64,000 nucleotides of DNA from Syntrophus sp034006265 (GTDB lineage: Bacteria; Desulfobacterota; Syntrophia; Syntrophales; Syntrophaceae). Shown in pieces: positions 34,569 through 43,031 of the stretch. Below the pieces are notes generated by a model that saw nothing but the letters and a program-made list of their open reading frames with translations, searched no databases and was not told the DNA's origin. The stretch is taken from positions 1-64,000 of the forward strand of contig JAVETB010000003.1 in NCBI GenBank assembly GCA_034006265.1, in the 5' to 3' direction. Position 1 is the first letter of the stretch, and every line of letters starts with the position of its first letter. The position numbers were made by a program, and so were the translations under genes.

Positions 34569-35441
34569 TCAGAGATCGAGCAGCGGTTCGACAATCCGCT
34601 TGAACGCTGCAGCGGCCTCGGTATTCTGATGGTAGTAGATGAAGGGCTTCCCCTCATCGGAGGACGTCACGATCTGGGGATCGAGGGGGATTCTGCCTAG
34701 AAAGGGCACCTCCATCCGCTTGGCCATTGCCTCACCGCCTCCCTGCTTGAAGAGGTCGATCACCTTCGAGCAGTGCGGACAGACCAAGCCGCTCATGTTT
34801 TCGATGACGCCAAGGACCGGGATGTTCAGCTGCCGACAGAACGTCACGGATTTGCTGACATCGATCGTCGATACATCCTGGGGCGTCGTCACGACCACCG
34901 CCCCATCCGCCTCCGGTATGGTCTGGGCTACGGTGAGCGGTTCGTCTCCCGTGCCGGGGGGGAAATCGATGACGAGATAGTCCAGATCCCCCCATTCAAC
35001 GTCTCCGAGCAGCTGCTTGATGGCATGGATTTTCAGGGGTCCGCGCCAGATGACGGCATCATCCGGCTTTGCCAGCAGAAATCCCAGGGACATCACCTTC
35101 ATTCCGCCCTGAATCACAATGGGAAGCAGTCCCGTTTCGGTTGCCTGCGGTCTCCTCCCCTCCAGGTGAAGAAGCGTTGGAATGCTTGGCCCATGAAAAT
35201 CCACATCCAGAAGCCCCACGCGCCTTCCTTCAAGGGCGAGGGCAATCGCCAGATTGACGGCGACAGTGCTTTTGCCGACACCGCCTTTTCCTGATAGCAC
35301 CAGGATTTTATGGGCGATGCGCTGCATGTTTCGCTTCACCCTCTCATCATCACTGAGATTCTCCATCGATTTGTCCGGCTGCCCCCCCTCCATGGAACAC
35401 CCGCCGCTCTCTGGTGAATGATCTGTATCCTTTGAACTCAT
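34569..35441 (-). CDS. Mrp/Nbp35-type Fe-S carrier ATPase
   Basis: This 290-residue ATPase has a deviant Walker A (SGKGGVGKST), DVDFHGPS, and VIENMSGLVCPHC in which the CxxC binds the bridging 4Fe-4S cluster of the dimer. The N-terminus has an extra Cys (GGCSMEGG) and acidic linker as in Nbp35. It should carry Fe-S clusters to apoproteins. In Desulfovibrio an Mrp gene belongs to the ORP locus. ATG 35441 has AAGGAGAAAGG upstream. Confidence 0.9.
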   Translation of the reverse strand: MSSKDTDHSPESGGCSMEGGQPDKSMENLSDDERVKRNMQRIAHKILVLSGKGGVGKSTVAVNLAIALALEGRRVGLLDVDFHGPSIPTLLHLEGRRPQATETGLLPIVIQGGMKVMSLGFLLAKPDDAVIWRGPLKIHAIKQLLGDVEWGDLDYLVIDFPPGTGDEPLTVAQTIPEADGAVVVTTPQDVSTIDVSKSVTFCRQLNIPVLGVIENMSGLVCPHCSKVIDLFKQGGGEAMAKRMEVPFLGRIPLDPQIVTSSDEGKPFIYYHQNTEAAAAFKRIVEPLLDL

Positions 35442-36084
35442 AACGCCTTTCTCCTTTTCCTTAGTGATTGCTGTATATTCGACAGAAGCTTATTTTTCGT
35501 TCCCGGCCGTAGACGCTTCTTTGCCGGCCTTCTTGTCAACTCTTGGAGATCGTCCGCCACCCCCCGTTACAGATTCGTTGAAGCCTTTCCACGATCACGG
35601 CCAAAACGGCACTCCGTTCATAACGCATATGCCTCCGCGAATCAAGAATTCCGCTTTGCGCCGGCTTCTCAATCTGTCCTGAATCCGTCTCTCACCGCAA
35701 TACCTGTTCTTAACGATCAGGCTGTTTCTTAAGATGACCGCGTTTTCTCTCCTCCGACTTCCCCTGTTATGCCTGCGGCTCTTTGCGCAAAACAGCGCCG
35801 GTATCCTACAAGGATTCCCCCGACGCTGCTTTGCGAGAAAGGAGCACCTTAATGTTCGCCCAGTATGATGTTTTTCCTCATGCCGGGTCTTCCCGGCATG
35901 GCATTTCCGGATAGCGGTCCCTTTCAACGACAGGCCCCAGACCAGGAAGGCCCCGAAGGGTCAATTCCTCAGCCCGAAGCGGCCCGACCCCATTCCGGAC
36001 GGCGGCGCTTGGGACACAGTCCGTTGCCATACAATTGCTTCAGATTCGGCTGTTCCTGCTTAATGAGTTCTTTCCTGCCTGTCT
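35442..36084. other. 640-bp gap with an eight-pair hairpin
   Basis: No gene is supported; a 110-codon minus frame (35595-35927) is basic and without motifs. At 35880-35899 ATGCCGGG-TCTT-CCCGGCAT forms a perfect hairpin without a T-run. The promoter of the minus-strand Mrp/MBL genes should lie near 35450-35560 but I cannot place it with confidence. Confidence 0.5.
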
Positions 36085-36453
36085 TCAGGCTCGATGCCCC
36101 TTGTTCGTCGCTCCGGCCGCTTCGGGAAACTCGCCGGCCTTCCAGCCCTGGAGAACCTCTACCACGCTTTTGCGATCTTTGCCGAAGAGATAAATCCTTA
36201 TCCCCGCAGCCTTAAGAGTCCGGAAAGCGTTCGGCCCGATATTGCCCGTCAGCACCACATCAGCACCGAAATCAGCCACACTTTGTGCGGCCTGGATTCC
36301 TGCGCCATGGGCGGCCTCAACATTTTTCGAATTTTCGCGGGCTTCAAATTTTCCCGTATCCTCGTCGTAAAAAATGAACCATTTCGCCCGCCCGAAACTC
36401 ATATCCGGTTGACTATCCTTCTCCTTGCCGCAAGATGTAATCGCTATGTTCAT
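36085..36453 (-). CDS. NifX/ORP-fold protein
   Basis: This 122-residue NifB/NifX-domain protein has MNIAITSCGKEKDS, MSFGRAKWFIFYD, GAGIQAAQSV and TGNIGPNAFRTLKAAGI. It is clearly related to the protein at 30553-30912 but carries an extra early Cys. ATG 36453 overlaps the stop of the upstream gene by 4 bp and is preceded by GGAAGG. The longer frame to 36576 is the shadow of that overlap. Confidence 0.85.
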   Translation of the reverse strand: MNIAITSCGKEKDSQPDMSFGRAKWFIFYDEDTGKFEARENSKNVEAAHGAGIQAAQSVADFGADVVLTGNIGPNAFRTLKAAGIRIYLFGKDRKSVVEVLQGWKAGEFPEAAGATNKGHRA

Positions 36454-36860
36454 TTCGGTGCCTTCCTTCCTCCCTGATTTCGGAACCGCCCTCGAGGTCC
36501 CCGGCAGATGCTCCCGTCCGGCAGGACACGCCTCCCCGGCATAAAGAACCGACGATCTTCGAGACGATTCCCGCAATAGGCATCAAACACCTCCATCGCC
36601 TCTCCCCGCACAAAGGGAATGATGGCAATCCCCATCGCTTCAATCATTCGTTGCAGAGGACACGAGATAGCTCCGCAGATCAGCAGATCCACATCAAGAC
36701 ATTTGAGCTGGTTCGCTCTGTCGATCATCGTTCGTCCAGAGCAACGCAACCGCTCCTCTTTGAGGAATCCCTTTTCCCCATTTTCGATAAGCAGCAGGAA
36801 ATCCGCATCATCAAAAACCAGTGCAATGTCCCGCCCACAAACCGGAATGGCTGATTTCAT
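36450..36860 (-). CDS. NifX-like protein with basic tail
   Basis: This 136-residue protein has an N-terminal part of the NifX type (IPVCGRDIALVFDDADFLLLIENG) and a middle VDLLICGAISCPLQRMIEAMGIAIIPF. This resembles the metal-cluster-binding region, with Cys residues in CGAISC. The C-terminus is basic (GPRGRFRNQGGRKAPK). It is the first gene of the minus-strand pair. The start ATG 36860 is preceded by GGGGAG. Confidence 0.75.
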   Translation of the reverse strand: MKSAIPVCGRDIALVFDDADFLLLIENGEKGFLKEERLRCSGRTMIDRANQLKCLDVDLLICGAISCPLQRMIEAMGIAIIPFVRGEAMEVFDAYCGNRLEDRRFFMPGRRVLPDGSICRGPRGRFRNQGGRKAPK

Positions 36861-37191
36861 ATTTTCCGCTCCCCACTGTCCATCATCATCACGAAGCATG
36901 CCAGAAACAACAAGAGACTTTTTAAGTTGTAATTCATTAAGATTTAATGAGCTTTTAATCTAATGAAGAAACATTAACAGAACGAAGCATTGCAATAATG
37001 GAACATTGTTCGAGAGAGAAAGTTGCATTTCTGCGCATAATATTTAATCCGTTCACGACGCTCGCCGGACAAACGGAAGAAATCGACATCGAGATGATTC
37101 CTTTTGCCATGATATGGTTGATATCTTCTCTCAGATTTGATTTATTGAACTTCGTAACGAATGAAACAAGAAAAGGGGCTGACACACTGTC
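36861..37191. other. AT-rich divergent regulatory region
   Basis: This region lies between the minus-strand NifX pair and a plus-strand gene. It includes CATTAA-GAT-TTAATG (36935-36949) and ATTGCAATAATG (36989-37000); the second is identical to the complement of 28027-28038 in the TTGCA cluster upstream of the MinD operon. TTGCA recurs at 37023. No gene with motifs is present. Confidence 0.5.
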
Positions 37192-37446
37192 ATGACAAAG
37201 CACACTCACCGATTTGTGGAAACGTATGAGGGGCTTGTGGGGTATGGCCTGGACAGGCAGACCGATGAAGACACCGTTCAGTTGTACCTGCAAAAATTTT
37301 CCGATGACTCTTTGATGAAAACGATCTTGAAAAGGATGAGTGATGAAGATTTATCGGAGGTATTCGATGTGATGGGAAAGATGCTGAAGAAATATCTGAC
37401 CGAACCGGAATATCATCTGTTGTTCCTCAAAGAGGAAGAAATATGA
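37192..37446 (+). CDS. Conserved small cytoplasmic protein
   Basis: This 84-residue acidic, helical protein (VQLYLQKFSDDSLMKTILKRMSDEDLSEVF) resembles a family of short proteins of unknown function found in sulfate-reducing and related deltaproteobacteria. No Cys and no membrane segment. It is probably an accessory of the neighbouring redox/metal genes; that is inference from position. Confidence 0.65.
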   Translation: MTKHTHRFVETYEGLVGYGLDRQTDEDTVQLYLQKFSDDSLMKTILKRMSDEDLSEVFDVMGKMLKKYLTEPEYHLLFLKEEEI

Positions 37447-37540
37447 ATTTCCCGAAACACCTTCCTATCAATGCCCCGCGCTCATTTCGAACGTCACGCG
37501 GAGACCGTTTGCCGGGAAACAGGAAAGAAGAAAATCAGCC

Positions 37541-37813
37541 ATGTTAATGGATCTTGTATTTGCACTTTTTATCGGGTTTCTCATCGCAGAGATCTTCGCT
37601 CTTCGGCGCTGGAGAGGCTTCTGGAGGCTCGCGGCGCTCATCCCCCTGATTCTTGTGGGCTTTGTACTGGGACGGATCGCGGTCGATCCGTCCCAGCATT
37701 ATCTGCTAACGTTCGAAGCCCTGGTCTGGTGCTCCCTGGCATTGGCCTTTCTCGGGCTGCTGGCGGCCATCCGCTGGGGTGTGGAGGTTATGCACCGTCG
37801 CCGCTCCGGGTAG
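37541..37813 (+). CDS. Small two- to three-helix membrane protein
   Basis: This 90-residue hydrophobic protein has segments at about residues 3-20, 30-48 and 58-80, and a basic C-terminus (HRRRSG). It is not recognisable. It is co-directional with the small cytoplasmic protein gene. Start at 37541 or the next ATG at 37547. Confidence 0.55.
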   Translation: MLMDLVFALFIGFLIAEIFALRRWRGFWRLAALIPLILVGFVLGRIAVDPSQHYLLTFEALVWCSLALAFLGLLAAIRWGVEVMHRRRSG

Positions 37814-37983
37814 CGGGACTTCACCCCCCCGGTGGAAACAGCCGAAAAATGGCCGACGGGGGGCGCGCTTCTCCTGATGCCTAAAATCACGGGCAGAACG
37901 CAGAACAACAAATCCTGCCCCAACAGAATGGAGCCGCCGTCCGGAAACGGCAGGCAGCCACGCCCTTTTGACATGGGCACGGC

Positions 37984-38322
37984 TTAAAGCGTAATAACCT
38001 GATAGCCTTTTTCGATATAGGATGAAAAGGAGGGATGTCCCGTCATGTCGCCTCCCAGCGGGATTCCCACAGTCGCGTTATACTCGAGCACGCCCATTTT
38101 CGAAGAGCAGGCCTTGCAGATGCAGTCAATCAACCCCCTCTCCTTTACCTTCCGGTAGAGAGGATTCCCCGACGTTTCCATTTCCTCAAGCAGCTTCACG
38201 GCTTCACCCTCGATGACAATCTTCCCGCCCATCCCCCTGCTTTCCAGATCCAGGGCATTCAGAAGCACATGAACAAAGCACATCGGGTTCCCGTTAAAAG
38301 CAAAAATAACGAACCGGTTCAT
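37984..38322 (-). CDS. DsrE-like protein
   Basis: This 112-residue protein has the DsrE/DsrF sulfur-relay fold pattern: FVIFAFNGNPMCFVHVLLNALD, KIVIEGEAVKLLEE, and CICKACSSKMGV with three Cys that could carry persulfide. It ends near GHPSFSSYIEKGYQVITL. GGAGG precedes the ATG. It lies upstream of, and may be read by, the second sigma54 activator's region. It may move sulfur to cluster-building proteins. Confidence 0.75.
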   Translation of the reverse strand: MNRFVIFAFNGNPMCFVHVLLNALDLESRGMGGKIVIEGEAVKLLEEMETSGNPLYRKVKERGLIDCICKACSSKMGVLEYNATVGIPLGGDMTGHPSFSSYIEKGYQVITL

Positions 38323-38382
38323 TTCAAACCCTCCTCCGAAAATTTTGAGATTTTTTTTTCAAAGCAAACCCTGCACTCAATG

Positions 38383-39750
38383 TCACCCTCTTTCCTTCAC
38401 CCTGTCCGGCGACTGGATGCCCAGCGCTTTAAGTTTTCGAAAAAGCGTACTTTTGTGTATTCCGAGTTCCTGGGCCGTGCGGTTCTTGTTCCATGAGTTC
38501 CGCCGGAGTACATTGGTCAGAAAAATCGCTTCCATGTCCCGGAAGGACATGGCGTCCAACGCCGGTATTTCCGAGGAACCGGCGATACCGCAAACCGGCT
38601 CCGGAAGATGTATCCGGTCTATCATCCCCGATTTGCAGAGAATAAAGGCCCGTTCAATCATATTCTCAAGCTCCCGGATATTGCCGGGATATGTGTAGGT
38701 CATCAGACAGGCCAGGGCCTCATCGGTTACGCCGGAAATTTCCTTGCCCTGGAGAACATTGAAATGTTCGATGAAATGATCCACCAGGAGAGGGACGTCC
38801 TCCATTCTCTCCCGCAAGGGGGGAAGCTCCAGCCTCACGATATTGATCCGATAGTAGAGATCCTCCCGGAATTTCTCCTCCTTGACCAGATCCCAGAGTT
38901 TCTTGTTTGTCGCCGCGATGATCCGGACATCGTGGCGGATGCTTTCCACCGCACCCAGAGGTTCATAGGTCTTTTCCTGAAGAACGCGGAGCAGGCGGAC
39001 CTGCATGGCCGTAGAAATATCCCCGATTTCATCAAGGAAAAGGGTCCCTTTATCCGCCAGCTTGAAGCGGCCGGGTTTGTCCTTCCGGGCATCCGTAAAG
39101 GCTCCTGCCTTGTATCCGAAGAGTTCCGATTCCAGAAGCGTGTCCGGCAAAGCGCCGCAATTGACCGCAATAAAGGGCCTGCTTTTCCGCGGGCTGAGGT
39201 TGTGAATGGCCTTGGCGATGAGTTCCTTTCCCGTTCCGCTCTCGCCTTCGATCAGAACCGTACTGGAGCTGTTCGCCATGTCCGGCAGGATGCTGAACAG
39301 TTCGTGCATCCGATGATTCCGGGAAATAATGTCCTCGAAGGAATATCGTCCCTCGATTTTCTTGCGGAGCTGCTCTTCCAGGCTGAGATCCCGGAAGGTT
39401 TCCACCGCTCCGATGATCCGGTCCTGTTCATCGTGCAGCAGCGCCGTGGAAATGCTGATGGGCATCCGCCGACCTTCCGCATTGACGATGTAGACCGTGC
39501 GGTTGACCACCGGTTTTCCCGTCTGCATGGTTTTTTTCAGAAGGCAGCCGCGGTCGCAGATTTCCGCTTTCAGCACATCCTTGCACCGCTGCCCGATGGC
39601 GTCCTCGTAAGGAACGCCGGTAATCCTTTCCGCCGCGCGGTTGAAGGACGTGATGTGCCATTGATCATCCACGGAAAAGACACCATCGGCGATGGAGTCG
39701 AGAATAATGTCCCTTTCCCGGGGAGGGGTTTTTTTGCTCTGTTCACTCAT
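38383..39750 (-). CDS. Second PAS-sigma54 activator, paralogue of the first
   Basis: This 455-residue protein has the same layout and much of the same sequence as the one at 26581-27948: PAS domain, GESGTGKE, GTLFLDEIGD, GAFTDA loop and terminal helix-turn-helix (RTAQELGIHKSTLFRKLKAL). The PAS domain keeps Cys56, 65 and 69 in C-x8-C-x3-C. It probably controls the NifX pair, DsrE-like or WtpABC genes nearby. It has its own sigma70-type promoter. Confidence 0.88.
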   Translation of the reverse strand: MSEQSKKTPPRERDIILDSIADGVFSVDDQWHITSFNRAAERITGVPYEDAIGQRCKDVLKAEICDRGCLLKKTMQTGKPVVNRTVYIVNAEGRRMPISISTALLHDEQDRIIGAVETFRDLSLEEQLRKKIEGRYSFEDIISRNHRMHELFSILPDMANSSSTVLIEGESGTGKELIAKAIHNLSPRKSRPFIAVNCGALPDTLLESELFGYKAGAFTDARKDKPGRFKLADKGTLFLDEIGDISTAMQVRLLRVLQEKTYEPLGAVESIRHDVRIIAATNKKLWDLVKEEKFREDLYYRINIVRLELPPLRERMEDVPLLVDHFIEHFNVLQGKEISGVTDEALACLMTYTYPGNIRELENMIERAFILCKSGMIDRIHLPEPVCGIAGSSEIPALDAMSFRDMEAIFLTNVLRRNSWNKNRTAQELGIHKSTLFRKLKALGIQSPDRVKERG

Positions 39751-39854
39751 TGCTGCTGTTGGGATTCCTTTCTAGACCGGGTTCAGTTCCCTCAAGAGCC
39801 GGAATCCATCCCTTTCCTGCAGAACCGTCACGGCGCTGCAGCCGATACGACTAA

Positions 39855-39883
39855 AGTATAGGCAGCGGAGGGTTATATGTCAA
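39855..39883 (-). promoter_or_regulatory. Sigma70-type promoter for the second sigma54 activator
   Basis: On the minus strand TTGACA (39878-39883), 17 bp, TATACT (39855-39860) is close to the ideal housekeeping promoter. It lies about 105 bp upstream of the start codon at 39750. Expression would be independent of sigma54 itself. Confidence 0.7.
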
Positions 39884-39910
39884 CGGCCTATCAGACATCC
39901 TCCACCATGG

Positions 39911-40948
39911 TCAGAAGACATGAACAGCCGAGGCCTTAAAGGAAATGTGCACGACCGCGCCGATATCCAGAGCCAGATCAATGGCCGCTCCCTTGGTGAC
40001 GAGCGACTTGAAGACTACGGCCCGAACACGGATGTGAACCTCGTAAAGAAAGCCCTGATCGATCATTCCGCAGATCACGCCGGAAAAAGCGTTGCGGATG
40101 CTTGATTCGAACGGTTGAAGACTGATCACGATATCTTCCGGCCTGACGGCGATGTAGCCTGTGGGATGATGGTGCGGCTGAGGCACCTCGATGGTGAGAC
40201 TGTCCACACAGGCCCGGTTGCCGTTGAATTGAGCTGAAAAGACGTTCTTCATTCCTACGAAAGACGCCACAAAGGTGGACGCAGGCTTCGAAAAAAGATC
40301 ACGGATCGATCCGGTCTGGGCAATGGTCCCCTCGCACATGATGGCTGCCTTGGTGGCAAGAGTCAGGGCTTCGGAAAAGTCATGGGTCACCATGAAAAAG
40401 GTGATGCGGGAGCTTCGGTTTATCTTCTTGAGCAGCAGACGGATTTCCTCCCTGAAATTTTGATCCAGCGCCGAAAGAGGCTCGTCAAGAAGAATGATCC
40501 CGGGCTCCACCATAAGAGCCCGCGCCAGTGCCACCCGCTGAAGCTCCCCGCCGCTCAGGGTTTCCGGGTAACGCTTCAGCAGGTGACCGATGCCGAGATC
40601 GTCCACCAACCGCCCAAAACGCTTCTGTGCTGTTTCTTTTTCAAGGCGGTGATAGCGCAGACCGTATTTGATGTTCCGGACAATCGTCAGGTGGGGGAAC
40701 AGGGCGTAATCCTGGTACATGATGCCGATGCCCCGCTCTTCCGGCGGCATTCGGGTGACATCGCGGCCGCCGATGAAGATGTTTCCCCCGAGAACGGGGA
40801 CCAGTCCGGCAACAGCCTCAAGGAGCACGGTCTTCCCGGCACCGGTTGGACCCATGAGCACGAAGAAATCTCCCGGATCAATGGAAAGGCTGATGTCCCT
40901 GAGGCGGAATTCACCGAGATGGACGTTGAGGTTCCTGATATTGATCAT
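39911..40948 (-). CDS. wtpC: Tungstate/molybdate ABC importer ATPase
   Basis: This 345-residue ABC ATPase has GPTGAGKT, LSGGELQRVALARAL and IILLDEPLSALD. It has a C-terminal TOBE/Mop-like part of about 120 residues that senses oxyanion in ModC/WtpC. ATG 40948 overlaps the permease stop by 4 bp. It powers tungstate or molybdate import with the proteins encoded upstream. Confidence 0.85.
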   Translation of the reverse strand: MINIRNLNVHLGEFRLRDISLSIDPGDFFVLMGPTGAGKTVLLEAVAGLVPVLGGNIFIGGRDVTRMPPEERGIGIMYQDYALFPHLTIVRNIKYGLRYHRLEKETAQKRFGRLVDDLGIGHLLKRYPETLSGGELQRVALARALMVEPGIILLDEPLSALDQNFREEIRLLLKKINRSSRITFFMVTHDFSEALTLATKAAIMCEGTIAQTGSIRDLFSKPASTFVASFVGMKNVFSAQFNGNRACVDSLTIEVPQPHHHPTGYIAVRPEDIVISLQPFESSIRNAFSGVICGMIDQGFLYEVHIRVRAVVFKSLVTKGAAIDLALDIGAVVHISFKASAVHVF

Positions 40949-41730
40949 GATGCCTTGTTCTGCGGAAGAGCGAGAAGCCTGAGAGCAAGAAAGAGCGACA
41001 GGCATACAAGGACAAGCCAGACAGCTACAGGTTGAGAGTACTGGAGCCCGTATCCTTCGTAGCGTTCATAAATAAGGACCGGCGCAATCATGGGATGATA
41101 GGCCACCACGACAACGGCCCCGAACTCGCTGATGGCACGGGCGCAGCACATGATCAAACCCACCAGAACGCTCCGCCACGCAAGGGGAAAGGTGACCCGG
41201 ACAAAGGTGCTCCACATGGAGGCACCGAGGCTCCGGGAAACGTTTTCAAGCCGTGGGGAAATGGCCTCAAAGCCGGCCTTGAGGGCGTTAATGTAAAAGG
41301 GCATGCCCACAAAGGTCAGCACGGTAATAATGCCTGTCGTACTTCCCATGATCCGGATGCCGAACTCGTGCAGATACTGCCCCAGCCAGTGGTTCTTTCC
41401 GGCAACGCCCAGGATGGCGATGCCCACCACGGGATGGGGAATCACGATTGGCAGGTCGATCACGCTCTCGATGAGATGCTTGCCCCGGAATCGCGTGCGT
41501 GCGAGAAGATAAGCCAGCGGGGTCCCGACCAGAAAGGAGATCCCCGCGGCAGAGGCGGCCGTATAGATGCTCAGCCAGATGGATCGGATGACATTCCTGT
41601 CCTGAAGAGTTTCCCTGAGCATGGCTCCGGAGGGGGCCGTCAGCATTTCAACGAGCGGCAGGAGAATGAACGTCAGCACCATGATGCCGCATGAAAACGA
41701 GACCCAGAAGAACGACCCCTTCCTTCCCAT
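40945..41730 (-). CDS. wtpB: Tungstate/molybdate ABC importer permease
   Basis: This 261-residue membrane protein of the ModB/WtpB family has about six segments and the ATPase-contacting EAA loop (EAISPRLENVSRSLGASMWSTFVRV). ARAISEFGAV is typical of molybdate/tungstate/sulfate permeases. It lies between the binding protein (13 bp gap) and ATPase genes. Confidence 0.88.
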   Translation of the reverse strand: MGRKGSFFWVSFSCGIMVLTFILLPLVEMLTAPSGAMLRETLQDRNVIRSIWLSIYTAASAAGISFLVGTPLAYLLARTRFRGKHLIESVIDLPIVIPHPVVGIAILGVAGKNHWLGQYLHEFGIRIMGSTTGIITVLTFVGMPFYINALKAGFEAISPRLENVSRSLGASMWSTFVRVTFPLAWRSVLVGLIMCCARAISEFGAVVVVAYHPMIAPVLIYERYEGYGLQYSQPVAVWLVLVCLSLFLALRLLALPQNKAS

Positions 41731-41743
41731 GACGGACGCCCTG

Positions 41744-42733
41744 TCAATCCTTGACCGTAACGTGTTTTTTCAGCTTTTCCGGCAGCAGGGATTTCATCTG
41801 TTCCGTCGGCACACGGCAGGGGATAAAGGGGGGCTGCCCCTGATCCTTCAGAATTTTCAAACCGCCTTTGGGATCAAGCAGGTAGTCAAGAAAGGCGACC
41901 GCCGCTTCCCTGTTCGGGGAATCCTTGGTCAAAGTAACCCCGTAAGTGACGGACTCCCCTTTCATGTCCATATATTCCCCGGGCTTTTTGCCGGTCACTT
42001 TCACCACGGCCTGAGAATAGAAGGGATCCTCCTTATAATTCCCCAGGTTGACCTTGTCGGGAAGCACAACGTATTTCAACCCATGCTGAACGGCAACGGA
42101 GAGATACTCCCACGCATAGTCCATGTTCCCGGTCTGAAGCAGGGACACCAGTTCGACCGACTTGGGCCGGATATTCTCCAGAGGCCGGTTTGCAAGAAGC
42201 CTGTCGTTCAGGCCCGGCTTCCGGTAATATTTCTCCGCCAGCTGGAGCACCATCAGGGCACGGTATCCGCAGGGGTCCAGATTCGGATCGGAGTGGCCCC
42301 AGACCACGCCTTTACGCTGCAGAATTTCATACCAGTTCCGGGCGTTCACCTGATCTGCATACCTGCTCTTGGCGGTGTAGCAGAGAACGAGCTGATTGGT
42401 GGCGAACCGGATGTTCCAGTCTGCAAATTTGGGGATCAGAAGCTTATCGATGACCTTGAAATCAGCTGATGCCATGATATCGCAGGGTTTGCTCAGATCG
42501 GTAACCTTCCGCGCCGCGGCCTGGCTTCCGCTGGCCTCGCGCTGAAGATCCACCCCGGGGTACTTCGCCTCGAATGCCTTTTCCATGGCCTCAAAGGGCA
42601 TGGTCAGACTGCCGGCATGAAACATGACAACGGTCCCTTTCGGTTCGGCAAAGGCCCGGGGCAGCGATAGAAATGCGGCCATGCCTACGATGAAAAAAAT
42701 GATGAATCCTCTCCCAACAAAAGATTTTCCCAT
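41744..42733 (-). CDS. wtpA: Tungstate/molybdate-binding periplasmic protein (WtpA-like)
   Basis: This 329-residue binding protein has a signal peptide (residues about 5-30) followed by VVMFHAGSLTMPFEAMEKAFEAKYPGV, the opening of WtpA/ModA-like proteins. ASGSQAAARKV and MDYAWEYLSVA also match WtpA, which coordinates W or Mo oxyanions. Tungstate is likely in a syntrophic anaerobe using W-formate dehydrogenases and aldehyde oxidoreductases; this is inference. ATG 42733 has AGGAGG upstream. Confidence 0.88.
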   Translation of the reverse strand: MGKSFVGRGFIIFFIVGMAAFLSLPRAFAEPKGTVVMFHAGSLTMPFEAMEKAFEAKYPGVDLQREASGSQAAARKVTDLSKPCDIMASADFKVIDKLLIPKFADWNIRFATNQLVLCYTAKSRYADQVNARNWYEILQRKGVVWGHSDPNLDPCGYRALMVLQLAEKYYRKPGLNDRLLANRPLENIRPKSVELVSLLQTGNMDYAWEYLSVAVQHGLKYVVLPDKVNLGNYKEDPFYSQAVVKVTGKKPGEYMDMKGESVTYGVTLTKDSPNREAAVAFLDYLLDPKGGLKILKDQGQPPFIPCRVPTEQMKSLLPEKLKKHVTVKD

Positions 42734-42846
42734 GATTATCTCCTCCTTGCGCAAAAATGTGACCGCTTCCCCGGCAGGGAATCGGCCGATTCAGTCCGGG
42801 GGTGATGCAAGCAGATCTTGAATTGGATAAGAGGGGAATCATGAAG

Positions 42847-42864
42847 TATGCCACACATGGCATA
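42847..42864. promoter_or_regulatory. Palindromic operator-like site upstream of wtpA
   Basis: TATGCCA-CACA-TGGCATA is a perfect seven-base inverted repeat with a four-base spacer, 114 bp upstream of the wtpA start, in a 298-bp gene-free stretch. It suits a dimeric oxyanion-responsive regulator such as a ModE/TunR-type protein. No such gene is in the window. Confidence 0.5.
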
Positions 42865-43031
42865 TTTAAATTCCATCGAATAATCGGGTAGTTTCATAGC
42901 GTATCCGCTCAAAGGATCGGGAGTGGTTCAAAAATAGTCGCGATTATGCAACCGCTGTCCTTTCGAAAGGCCATGGAATCTCCCTGCAGGAAATCCGGGA
43001 GTCTTGGTCCGGATCGTCCGACAGCTTTTCT

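Noticed and set aside
35595..35927. 110-codon basic minus-strand frame
   Set aside because: Arg/Lys-rich with no domain and a frame interrupted by a hairpin repeat; most likely non-coding.
36861..36900. GG-N10-GC spacing (GGACAGTGGGGAGC, minus strand) near the start of the second NifX pair
   Set aside because: It lies within the ribosome-site region only about ten bases from the start codon and matches little of the sigma54 consensus.
36955..37293. 112-codon minus-strand frame and a 65-codon plus-strand frame in the NifX intergenic region
   Set aside because: Both overlap AT-rich repeats and one runs antisense into the small conserved gene; no motif seen.
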